DNA of 21,032 nucleotides from a virus: IMG/VR virus record IMGVR_UViG_3300032156_000090, positions 1-21,032 of that record. One strand, given 5' to 3'. Below the pieces are notes generated by a model. The model was given only the letters and a program-made list of their open reading frames with translations. It searched no databases and was not told the DNA's origin. The translations under genes and the position numbers were made by a program. Shown one piece after another: positions 1-6,124 of the stretch. Numbering within the stretch: position 1 is the stretch's first letter; each line of letters starts with the position of its first letter.

Positions 1-339
1 TCTGCAGAAATTTTTAGATGTTTTTTTAACAAATTTAATGCTCACATCATCCATTTCCAGTTCCTGAATAGCATGAAGAGTATCAATGTGTACTTTACTT
101 GATGCATCCCTATTTTCAAGCATAATTTTCTGCTCGAGAGTAACATATGCGGGAATTGCACCATATAATTTATATAATTCTTTAATATTCTCCATAAGAT
201 ATTTAAAGTATGGCCCATCAAAATATTTACTTTCAATGGTTTCAATGACTGTGATTGAGAACTTCTTATCCTCAATTAATATTTTAAGCAGTTGCTGTTG
301 AAATGTTGTTCCTAAATAACCAAAATTTTTATCACTCAT
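1..339 (-). CDS. Replicative DNA helicase, N-terminal part (DnaB/gp41-like), cut by window edge
   Basis: A reading frame opens at the ATG at 337-339 and stays open for 113 codons to the left edge, so only the N-terminus is seen. It begins MSDKNFGYLGTTFQQQ and continues with a helical region (KILIEDKKF, YFDGPYFKYLMENI, IPAYVTLEQKI). This resembles the N-terminal domain of phage DnaB-family helicases, which unwind DNA at the fork. The catalytic RecA-like domain with its Walker motifs lies outside the window, so the call rests on the N-terminal pattern and the context. In T4 the helicase gene 41 also lies close to uvsX. The start has a clear Shine-Dalgarno sequence (AGGAG, 7 nt before ATG) that overlaps the stop codon of the upstream gene. 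That suggests translational coupling and is unusual in this window. Confidence 0.7.
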   Translation of the reverse strand, partial: MSDKNFGYLGTTFQQQLLKILIEDKKFSITVIETIESKYFDGPYFKYLMENIKELYKLYGAIPAYVTLEQKIMLENRDASSKVHIDTLHAIQELEMDDVSIKFVKKTSKNFCR

Positions 340-349
340 TTTTTATCTC

Positions 350-802
350 CTATTTTACTTTTAGCTCATATTGTAGGTACTTCATAGTTAGTACTTCAGA
401 TGACAATATATTCGTTATATTTAACAATATCTGTCTGACTTTCGGCCTAATATCCACCGCGTATCTTGCTTTTGGATGATAAATATGAGCAGGAAAGATC
501 CTAGAAATAAATACATCTTCCCCCATCTTTATTCTAAGTAAAAAATACTCTTCTTTATTATCAGTTGGATCTTCTAAATTCTTAATATCGGTAAAAAAAT
601 TTGTATTTTCATTCATAAAATCCAATGTTTTTATTTTCAAATCTTGCGAAATTTCTTCACAAATTTCTTTTACACACTCATATAATTCTACCGAAAATTT
701 TGCGTCTGGATTATAATGTGAAACATTAAAATATCTCTGAATAACTATGTTTTTTTCTAGTGTTAAGAGAAACTCAAATTTAGCGATATCTTGGTTCTGC
801 AT
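350..802 (-). CDS. Hypothetical protein with an internal duplication
   Basis: A 150-residue protein that I do not recognise by function. It consists of two related halves, about residues 10-63 and 86-142. Each has a strand-rich start (FLLTLEKNIVIQRYF and YFLLRIKMGEDVFISRIF), then HYNPDAKFSVEL or IYHPKARYAVDI, then a helix (ECVKEICEEI or PKVRQILLNI). A charged linker of about 20 residues with NLEDPTDNKEE joins them. No catalytic motif, signal peptide or membrane segment is visible. It sits between the FEN-like nuclease gene (4 nt upstream) and the helicase gene, whose Shine-Dalgarno sequence overlaps this gene's TAG stop. Tight packing implies one transcript and suggests a replication accessory role, which is only inference. 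Confidence 0.8.
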   Translation of the reverse strand: MQNQDIAKFEFLLTLEKNIVIQRYFNVSHYNPDAKFSVELYECVKEICEEISQDLKIKTLDFMNENTNFFTDIKNLEDPTDNKEEYFLLRIKMGEDVFISRIFPAHIYHPKARYAVDIRPKVRQILLNITNILSSEVLTMKYLQYELKVK

Positions 803-806
803 ATTT

Positions 807-1817
807 TTATCTTTTAAAATTTAATCGTTTATTTTTTTCTTTTCTGGTTAATCTGAGGAATGGATTCAAAAATTTAAGCCACGCGTCATCTGATTTTGGA
901 AGGACATTAAATAATCCATCTTCTATCATCATTTTCATTGTATTCTTATATGACCTTCCTTCAGGATCAAGATTTTCATTTATTAATGTATTTATACCTT
1001 CCTTTGCTTCATCAGTTAAAATTGGATTTTCTAAACTTACAATACTACTATTAATCTGGTAAAATTCTTCACCGAATACACCATATTTAGTAACCCCCGT
1101 CAATAAATTCTGTACAATTTTATCCTCCTTATCTTGTTCGAAAAGGAAATTGGCTTTATGTTTTACATAATCCAATGTAAGGGGTTGAGTTACAATCTCA
1201 GGAAAAAGCACTAAAAGCCTTTTAATTCCAAGACTCTTAATTCCTGCAATGTCATCTGAATAATCACCGCACAACATTTTTACTAATTTAATGTTCTCGA
1301 TTAAAATCTCTTTATGGTCATAAACAAAACTATCTTTTGGTTTATAAAGTTTTCTATGAGATGGATTATATAATTGTGTATCTTTTGAAACAAGTTGCGT
1401 TAGATCTCCATCCGAAGAGAAAATTATCTTTTTCTCTGGCGAAGAATTTTGAACATAATATGCAATGCAATCATCTGATTCACAATATGCATATTCTCCT
1501 TGTCTCACATAAACCTCTTCAAGATATTGTTTTATCCTACTTCTTTGATAATTATAAGAATTTTCTTCTTCTTCAGATTTAAGTCTAGATTTTCTATTTT
1601 CCTTATAATGATGATATATTTTTTTTCTTGATAGAGATCCATCCTCTCCATCCCAAAAAACTACGATCTTATCTAAATGATAATTCTCAAATGATATTCT
1701 AAGGGTGTTTAGAAAATGAAATATCCCTCCAATATGATTTCCCTTATAGAAAAAGTTTTTTGCTCCATAAAAGCCGATGGTTAATAAATTATCACCATCA
1801 ACAACTAAAGTGGTCAT
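807..1817 (-). CDS. 5'-3' exonuclease / flap endonuclease (T4 RNase H-like FEN family)
   Basis: A 336-residue member of the FEN/5' nuclease family, which removes RNA primers and 5' flaps during lagging-strand synthesis. The acidic residues that bind the metal ions are in the expected order: D7 and D9 (VVDGDN), D56 (VVFWDGEDG), E113/D115/D116 (CESDDCIAYY), D136/D138 (SSDGDLTQL), and D185/D188/D189 (CGDYSDDIAGI). The last motif begins the helix-3-turn-helix DNA-binding element with GIKSLGIKR. The basic stretch near residues 64-80 (RKKIYHHYKENRKSR) matches the arch region. The length is close to that of T4 RNase H (about 305) plus a C-terminal basic tail. No Shine-Dalgarno sequence precedes the ATG. 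The gene lies 36 nt after the secreted-protein gene and 4 nt before the next gene. Confidence 0.9.
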   Translation of the reverse strand: MTTLVVDGDNLLTIGFYGAKNFFYKGNHIGGIFHFLNTLRISFENYHLDKIVVFWDGEDGSLSRKKIYHHYKENRKSRLKSEEEENSYNYQRSRIKQYLEEVYVRQGEYAYCESDDCIAYYVQNSSPEKKIIFSSDGDLTQLVSKDTQLYNPSHRKLYKPKDSFVYDHKEILIENIKLVKMLCGDYSDDIAGIKSLGIKRLLVLFPEIVTQPLTLDYVKHKANFLFEQDKEDKIVQNLLTGVTKYGVFGEEFYQINSSIVSLENPILTDEAKEGINTLINENLDPEGRSYKNTMKMMIEDGLFNVLPKSDDAWLKFLNPFLRLTRKEKNKRLNFKR

Positions 1818-1853
1818 TCATTTTTATTATTCGTGAATATATCTTCTATAAAC

Positions 1854-2336
1854 CTAGAAATTGTATGTTACTGCCAACAGAATAAAAGGATTTTTTGTTG
1901 TAACATTATATCCGCCGCCCACATTTATAAGCCTAAAAGCACTTACTGTTCCTGCAAAAGATACCGAAGCGCTAGTCGTTTCTGTTGGTACGGCGCCTAA
2001 TAACATCAATAAATTAAATCCGTAATTATTATACGGAGTACCATTATTATCAATGTAATGTTGGTAACCAAGACCTAACCCAGCTGAAGTAAGTGACGAA
2101 GATGACCATTCTTTTGATGTTCTATCATAAGTCAACTGTGTTGCCGAAATTTCAATTGCTGGCCTAAAATACCATAGCGAAGAAGGTTCTACTGATGTGT
2201 TTAACGGACAAGTTGCATTTAAACGATTTACAAATTGCTGATGCGTTACAGGACGCAAAAATCCTCTCCACGGTCCTTGTGAAAACCCTGAAATTGTTAT
2301 GGCTACGAAAGCCATCAAAATTAATAATTTTTTCAT
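1854..2336 (-). CDS. Secreted, probable outer-membrane beta-barrel-like protein
   Basis: A 160-residue protein that starts with a textbook Sec signal peptide: MKK, a hydrophobic core (LLILMAFVAITIS) and a likely cleavage site at GFSQ, the form common in Bacteroidota. The mature part has alternating hydrophobic and polar stretches rich in G, S, T and Y (LTSAGLGLGYQHYID, YGFNLLMLLGAV, VSFAGTVSAFRLI). It ends in aromatic F (LLAVTYNF), as outer-membrane barrel proteins usually do. Two cysteines are not expected here; one (TCPLN) is present. No enzyme motif is visible. A protein exported by the host and encoded among replication genes may alter the cell surface, for example in superinfection exclusion or lysis, but that is inference. 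It has its own candidate promoter at 2380-2410 and no Shine-Dalgarno sequence. Confidence 0.75.
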   Translation of the reverse strand: MKKLLILMAFVAITISGFSQGPWRGFLRPVTHQQFVNRLNATCPLNTSVEPSSLWYFRPAIEISATQLTYDRTSKEWSSSSLTSAGLGLGYQHYIDNNGTPYNNYGFNLLMLLGAVPTETTSASVSFAGTVSAFRLINVGGGYNVTTKNPFILLAVTYNF

Positions 2337-2379
2337 ACTTACTTTAATTTATTTTTTTGTTATTTTCATATTGATAATT

Positions 2380-2410
2380 AAAAGATACAAAAAATTTTCC
2401 ATAAATCAAA
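2380..2410 (-). promoter_or_regulatory. Candidate Bacteroidota-type promoter for the secreted-protein gene
   Basis: On the minus strand TTTG (2407-2410) is followed by exactly 19 nt and then TATCTTTT (2380-2387). This fits the Bacteroidota primary sigma factor pattern (TTTG near -33, TAnnTTTG near -7), except that the final G is A. Transcription would start near 2372, about 36 nt before the ATG at 2336. The same TTTG-N19-TATnTTTT layout occurs twice before the ssDNA-binding protein gene. The AT-rich background makes single matches weak; the shared spacing is what supports it. Confidence 0.5.
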
Positions 2411-2414
2411 TAAT

Positions 2415-3080
2415 CTATACTAATATTTTGAATGATTTATGAATGTTATCTATCCACCATAAAGGCTGAAGATTTGTATAATGACATAATTTATATAATT
2501 CATCTTCTGTTTTTGCTGAGTCTAACGGTATTCTATGATCAATATGCCATCCAAATTGTCCGTGATTTCCCCAATTCATTCCATCAGTAAATTGTTTTTC
2601 TAAATACTCTTTTAATTCTGGCGGCGATATTCCAACAATGTCGAATGTTTTATTTCTCTTCGTTATATTAAATTTTTTTATATATTTATGTAAACTAGAT
2701 CGCACATTATTTGTGATTTTATAAACTGGATCGTCTTTTTGTCTTTCTTTCTTTCGTTCTCTTTTTCTTGGATTATAATTTTTACGATATTCTTTTCTTT
2801 TTTCTGGATGATTCATTATCCATTCTTTTGTTCGTATTTTATTTTTTTCAATAAATTCTATGTAATTTTTTTTATTACGATCATTAACCCAATCAGGATG
2901 ATTTTGCCTCCATATTCGTTGAGATTCTAAAACTTTATCATAATTCTTTTTGGAGTATTCTTTACTGCGTTTATTATTACATTCCTTACAAAAATAATTT
3001 AATCCATCTTTACTTTTTGATAGCTTTCCAAAATCAGAAAAATTTTTTTCGATTTTACATTTACAACATATTTTTCCCAT
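2415..3080 (-). CDS. HNH endonuclease with N-terminal zinc finger (free-standing homing endonuclease type)
   Basis: With the start at 3080 the protein has 221 residues. It has an N-terminal C-x2-C ... C-x2-C zinc site (C5, C8, C31, C34, around FSDFGKLSKSKDGL). A long, very basic region with repeated NHP/NP segments follows, typical of DNA-contacting parts of phage HNH enzymes. The C-terminal HNH nuclease domain has GWHIDHRIPL (H179, D181, H182), then YTNLQPLW (N203) and DN-HKS (N212). Such genes cut DNA near their own insertion site and spread between phages. A longer start at 3104 overlaps the end of the recombinase gene by 20 nt. I prefer 3080 because the zinc site then begins right after the N-terminus, as is usual in this family. 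It sits directly behind the uvsX-like gene. Confidence 0.85.
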   Translation of the reverse strand: MGKICCKCKIEKNFSDFGKLSKSKDGLNYFCKECNNKRSKEYSKKNYDKVLESQRIWRQNHPDWVNDRNKKNYIEFIEKNKIRTKEWIMNHPEKRKEYRKNYNPRKRERKKERQKDDPVYKITNNVRSSLHKYIKKFNITKRNKTFDIVGISPPELKEYLEKQFTDGMNWGNHGQFGWHIDHRIPLDSAKTEDELYKLCHYTNLQPLWWIDNIHKSFKILV

Positions 3081-3084
3081 TACA

Positions 3085-4104
3085 TCATTCAGAATCTTCC
3101 TCATTTATAATATTTGCGTCTGCTATTTCTGATATAGGAACGCCCAATTTTTCACTAATATAGTCGCCAGCAATTTTTTTATATTCTTCAATGGATTTTT
3201 TCTCTTCAGCCTCATTTTTGGCCCTCATAAAATCATGCGCGGTCACTAATATCTTACCATCTTCATATCCCAATCCATTGACATGATTCTTCATCACGCT
3301 AATTTTAGTCCTCGTTGCAATTTTAACCTTTCTGCCGTCTTTTTGAATTGAAATTTTTGTTATTCCCGCATTTTTCTGATTTCCAAATAAGAAAACCAAA
3401 GTCGAATTCAGCCATATTGCTTCCCCGCCTTTTGCTTTAATCCTTGGTTGTCCCATTGGATTATCTGGAAGTTCAACCCATGGTTGGTTGCAAATAACCA
3501 TCGTATTTGTGTGTTTTTTATCAGATCTTCTTGATCCTGTAATTCTCTGGTTCAAACCCATTCCTATTTTATCTGATAATACTGCTGCGTTGTGCATTTT
3601 ACCGCCACGACCCTCATATGTCATTTTGCATGGAATGGATCCTACGGAATCCCATAAAAAGCACAAATCATAATCTATTTCTCCTTTATCTTGTGCATTA
3701 AGTAAATCCTCAATATAATCCGTGATTTGCTCAATATAATCAAAGTGATTATTAAAAAGAAAAAATCCATCCCACACATTTTCGCCAGTCTTTTCATCTA
3801 TTTTTTGTTCACATAAAAGGCCCATAAGCATTGCATGAAAAAATGTCCATTTTTGCTCTGTTATAAGAAAAACCGGCAATATATTTTTTTTCTGAGCATC
3901 AATTGCTGTTTTAATTAAGGCCCCCGTTTTACCCGTGTCGGTATGTCCCAAAAACATATTTAAATGTCCCATAGCGGGGCCAGGAATGCCACAAGCATCC
4001 AAAAAAGCATCTCCTAAATCAAAAAATCTATCAGGTTTAAATGATGCTTCTTGTGAATATTTTTTCTGTATCACCGAAAAATCCATTTTTTTAATTGTCG
4101 CCAT
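3085..4104 (-). CDS. uvsX: UvsX/RecA-like recombinase
   Basis: A 339-residue RecA-fold ATPase that would form filaments on ssDNA and drive strand invasion. The Walker A motif GHTDTGKT is at residues 53-60, after the strand LNMFL. A glutamate-containing strand follows (VFLITEQKW, 78-86), then a Walker B-like segment YDLCFLWDS (145-153), a loop region (GRGGKMHNAAVLSDK), the strand TMVICNQPW (201-209) and KGGEAIWLNSTLVFLF. This order and length match phage UvsX proteins (T4 UvsX is about 390 residues). The C-terminal tail is acidic (NEEDSE). It lies directly after the ssDNA-binding protein gene with a large hairpin between them. No Shine-Dalgarno sequence precedes the ATG; the leader is A-rich. 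A replicative RecA-like paralogue other than UvsX cannot be excluded. Confidence 0.88.
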   Translation of the reverse strand: MATIKKMDFSVIQKKYSQEASFKPDRFFDLGDAFLDACGIPGPAMGHLNMFLGHTDTGKTGALIKTAIDAQKKNILPVFLITEQKWTFFHAMLMGLLCEQKIDEKTGENVWDGFFLFNNHFDYIEQITDYIEDLLNAQDKGEIDYDLCFLWDSVGSIPCKMTYEGRGGKMHNAAVLSDKIGMGLNQRITGSRRSDKKHTNTMVICNQPWVELPDNPMGQPRIKAKGGEAIWLNSTLVFLFGNQKNAGITKISIQKDGRKVKIATRTKISVMKNHVNGLGYEDGKILVTAHDFMRAKNEAEEKKSIEEYKKIAGDYISEKLGVPISEIADANIINEEDSE

Positions 4105-4129
4105 ATGTTCGTGTTCTATTTATTTTATT

Positions 4130-4185
4130 AAATTACCGATAATCTTCCGAGCCTTAATAGTCGTCGGAAGATTAACGGCTAATTT
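4130..4185 (-). promoter_or_regulatory. Large inverted repeat (hairpin) between ssb and uvsX
   Basis: The arms 4140-4150 and 4164-4174 are perfectly complementary over 11 bp (core AATCTTCCGA / TCGGAAGATT), with a 13-nt loop. Beyond one mismatch (4139/4175), the segments CCG/CGG and, after one bulged base (4179), AAATTA/TAATTT extend the stem to about 20 bp. The hairpin begins 6 nt after the ssb stop codon and ends 25 nt before the uvsX ATG. No run of U follows the stem in the minus direction, so it does not look like a classic intrinsic terminator. It may be an mRNA processing, stability or attenuation element that sets different levels of the two proteins; that is inference. Confidence 0.7.
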
Positions 4186-4191
4186 GAATGA

Positions 4192-5037
4192 TTAAAACGG
4201 TAAATCATCTTCACTTTCAGGTTCCTCATCTGCCTGTGGATCTGGCAAATCTGCTGGCGCTGAACCGCCTATTGTTTCCTCTGCAGTTGATCCAGAAACC
4301 CATTTTTTAGTGTTTGGATCCCATTTTGGCGTTCCTCCATTAGCCACCATTTCAAGATATTCCTCTGGCTTTTTAGAATAAACATCCGACCACACTAGAG
4401 TATCCTCAATCCATTTCTTTGCAATTTCTGGATCAGTATGTAACGGACTTGGATCTTCTGGAATAATTGAATTTATTGTTGTATAGACTTTCCCATTGCC
4501 TGATGTAGTCAGAGCTAAAGAAAGAGTTAAATCACGCCCTTTAACTGGATCGGTAATATCTCCTTTATTTTTCCATATCGGAAAAATCTTATCAAAAACG
4601 CCCTCAGCTTTGGAATTATTTTTAAATCTCCAGAATTTCGGCCCGTCCTGCTCATGATCTCTGTCAATAAGTTTTACAACAAAGAATTTACGAGAACGAT
4701 AGTTCTTCGCTATTTCTTTATCAGATTCAATACCCGTAGCTTCGAGGTTCTCTCTAACTTCATTCAATGGTGAACGCTTGCCATCCTGTTTCGGATCAAA
4801 AAGCTTAACCCATTTTCCATCCACTTGTATTTCATGGAAAAACACTTCACTAAATGGAGATGATCCATCTTTTGTGGGCAAAATACGTACCCGTCTCTCT
4901 TCACCTTCAGAACCTTTCGGTAAAATCGTGGTGAAATACTTTTTCATTCGTTCCTCTTGAGAGGCAAATCTGTTGCCGCTTGCGGCTCTTCTGTTTCTTT
5001 CGTACTGTTCTTGTACTGTTTCAAATTCTGTTCCCAT
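4192..5037 (-). CDS. Single-stranded DNA-binding protein (T4 gp32-like)
   Basis: A 281-residue protein that would coat ssDNA at replication and recombination sites and assist UvsX. The N-terminus is charged and helical (EQYERNRRAASGNRF). A central OB-fold-like region has basic and aromatic strands (RRVRILPTKDG, SEVFFHEIQVDGKWVKLFD, KFFVVKLIDRDHE, KFWRFKNNS, RDLTLSLALTT). The C-terminal tail is very acidic and ends SEDDLPF. T4 gp32 (301 residues) has the same three-part layout. Two points differ from T4. There is no cysteine at all, so the zinc site of gp32 is missing. The tail tip looks like that of bacterial SSB (DDDIPF). Two promoter-like elements lie upstream (5071-5102, 5145-5175). There is no Shine-Dalgarno sequence. 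Confidence 0.85.
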   Translation of the reverse strand: MGTEFETVQEQYERNRRAASGNRFASQEERMKKYFTTILPKGSEGEERRVRILPTKDGSSPFSEVFFHEIQVDGKWVKLFDPKQDGKRSPLNEVRENLEATGIESDKEIAKNYRSRKFFVVKLIDRDHEQDGPKFWRFKNNSKAEGVFDKIFPIWKNKGDITDPVKGRDLTLSLALTTSGNGKVYTTINSIIPEDPSPLHTDPEIAKKWIEDTLVWSDVYSKKPEEYLEMVANGGTPKWDPNTKKWVSGSTAEETIGGSAPADLPDPQADEEPESEDDLPF

Positions 5038-5070
5038 AATTTAATTTAGTTTATAAAAAAATATTGTAAT

Positions 5071-5102
5071 CAAAATATACATAAAAAAAAGTTCATATCA
5101 AA
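5071..5102 (-). promoter_or_regulatory. Candidate promoter for ssb, proximal copy
   Basis: On the minus strand TTTG (5099-5102), a 19-nt spacer and TATATTTTG (5071-5079) fit the Bacteroidota pattern TTTG-N19-TAnnTTTG with one extra T. Transcription would start near 5064 and leave a leader of about 27 nt before the ATG at 5037. It shares TTTTTTTATGTATATTTT with the distal copy at 5145-5175 and has the identical spacing. Confidence 0.55.
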
Positions 5103-5144
5103 ACTAAATTCTCTTTTTATTAAAAATAATTTTGTTTAACATTA

Positions 5145-5175
5145 AAAATATACATAAAAAAAGCCTGATTTCAAA
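5145..5175 (-). promoter_or_regulatory. Candidate promoter, distal copy, overlapping the terminator
   Basis: On the minus strand TTTG (5172-5175), a 19-nt spacer and TATATTTT (5145-5152) repeat the architecture of the proximal copy. Here the TTTG lies in the loop of the terminator hairpin and the spacer includes its U-tract. It is either a second promoter for the replication genes or a degenerate duplicate of the first. Confidence 0.4.
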
Positions 5176-5185
5176 ACCAGACTTT
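5156..5185 (-). terminator. Intrinsic terminator at the end of the structural gene block
   Basis: In the minus-strand transcript the arms AAAGUCUG and CAGGCUUU form an 8-bp stem with one U-G wobble pair around a 10-nt loop and run into a tract of seven U. On the plus strand the wobble becomes a C/A mismatch, so the minus direction is favoured. It lies about 36 nt after the stop of the 217-residue gene at 5221 and separates the structural genes from ssb. The rest of the 183-nt gap 5038-5220 holds the two promoter-like elements. Confidence 0.75.
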
Positions 5186-5220
5186 CTTTTTTAAAAAAAT
5201 TATTCAATTAATCTTGTGAT

Positions 5221-5874
5221 TTACATAGTATTGGCGTCTGCATTTGGATTAAATGATTTCATTACATCATATTTACCATAATTTTCAACATCATTTTTGG
5301 TTAACACATATTCATTCTTACCCGATTTTTCCATTTCGCCTCGTTTTTCAGCAAAAAATTCATCGGGTTTTTTATTAAATGGATATGAATCCAATGACCT
5401 CATCTCAAGTTTTTCTATTGGTGTTTTTGGCTTAATTTTTTCAATTTCGGATCCCAGTTGATCAATTTTAGCTAAAACGCTATCCATTTCGCCTAACTTA
5501 GCTTCCAAATCATTTAATTTTGTAAAAACATCGTCCATTTTTTGAGTTACTCCGATATCGGCTTTTGGCGCATCGTCAAGCTGCTTTTTAATACTTTTTG
5601 TCATATTAACCAAATCCGTAACATCAAGTTCTTCGGTTTCATCGTCAGCGCCAGTATCTTTTGCAACTTCTGGCGGCGGAGGTAATTCGTCTTCTTTTCC
5701 CGCTGGCGGTGGTAATGGTGGTTCTCCACCTGGTGCTGGCGGTGCGCCTGCTGGCGCGGCATCTGCTGGCGCGGCGTCTGCTGGGGGTAGAGGAGCTTCT
5801 TGCTCAGATATAAGTTTCTCCGTATACTTATTTATAGCATTGAAACGCTTTAGTTCTTCTTGTAAATTTCCCAT
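5221..5874 (-). CDS. Hypothetical protein with Pro/Ala-rich repeat and coiled coil
   Basis: A 217-residue, mostly acidic protein of unknown function. Residues 1-25 are helical (LQEELKRFNAINKYTEKLISEQ). Residues about 27-72 are low-complexity Pro/Ala/Gly with a repeated ADAAP unit and runs of proline. Residues about 80-150 are acidic and then heptad-like (VFTKLNDLEAKLGEMDSV), suggesting a coiled coil. The C-terminus (SYPFNKKPDEFF, NPNADANTM) is charged. No catalytic or export motif is seen. It is the last gene before the terminator of the structural block, 13 nt after the 65-residue gene, so a virion or assembly role is plausible. The proline-rich linker suggests a flexible tether between two helical ends. 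Confidence 0.75.
   Translation of the reverse strand: MGNLQEELKRFNAINKYTEKLISEQEAPLPPADAAPADAAPAGAPPAPGGEPPLPPPAGKEDELPPPPEVAKDTGADDETEELDVTDLVNMTKSIKKQLDDAPKADIGVTQKMDDVFTKLNDLEAKLGEMDSVLAKIDQLGSEIEKIKPKTPIEKLEMRSLDSYPFNKKPDEFFAEKRGEMEKSGKNEYVLTKNDVENYGKYDVMKSFNPNADANTM
5736..5785. repeat. 15-bp tandem repeat in coding DNA
   Basis: Two near-identical 15-bp units (5751-5765 and 5766-5780, one base different) start with CTGGCGCGGC. They are flanked by a diverged unit at 5736-5750 and a partial one after 5780. They encode the ADAAP repeats of the gene at 5221-5874. The unit length is a multiple of three, so gain or loss of units keeps the frame. The patch is much richer in G+C than its surroundings. 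Confidence 0.75.
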
Positions 5875-5887
5875 TTTATAATTTATT

Positions 5888-6085
5888 TTAATCTTGTAAT
5901 AATTGTCTTCCGTCTTCGGTTATGTATTTCTTGTTAATTCGTTCAATTAGACCATCTTTTGTTCTAATTACATAACATTCGCCCGTCTCTGGATCGCAAA
6001 TAGTTTCTTCTTTTCCATCTTCAGAAACATCTTTAATAATTGTTTTATCCAAAAAATCATCTAATGCTTTGTCTGTATTATTCAT
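5888..6085 (-). CDS. Small acidic hypothetical protein
   Basis: A 65-residue protein, mainly charged, with a short central segment ETICDPETGECYVIRTKDG that holds two cysteines 8 residues apart and ends in a helix (ERINKKYITEDGRQLL). I do not recognise it. The ATG follows an A-rich leader without Shine-Dalgarno sequence. It lies 39 nt after the giant hub ORF and 13 nt before the next gene in the same direction, so it is likely co-transcribed. The two cysteines might form a disulfide or half a metal site, which cannot be decided from one sequence. Confidence 0.7.
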   Translation of the reverse strand: MNNTDKALDDFLDKTIIKDVSEDGKEETICDPETGECYVIRTKDGLIERINKKYITEDGRQLLQD

Positions 6086-6124
6086 ATTTTTATTTTTATA
6101 TAAATATCTAACAATTTACTAATC

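Noticed and set aside
42-275. A minus-strand frame of 77 residues at the left edge
   Set aside because: It overlaps the helicase frame (1-339), which is open to the edge, has a Shine-Dalgarno sequence and gives a helicase-like protein. The 77-residue frame gives no recognisable protein.
4130-4185. The ssb-uvsX hairpin as an ordinary intrinsic terminator
   Set aside because: No U-tract follows the stem in the direction of transcription and uvsX lies immediately behind it without a visible promoter.
6097-6106. TATATAAATA / TATTTATATA boxes before the genes at 6085 and 18992
   Set aside because: They occur in either orientation and at unfit distances (2 nt before one ATG). In this AT-rich DNA they are probably chance matches.
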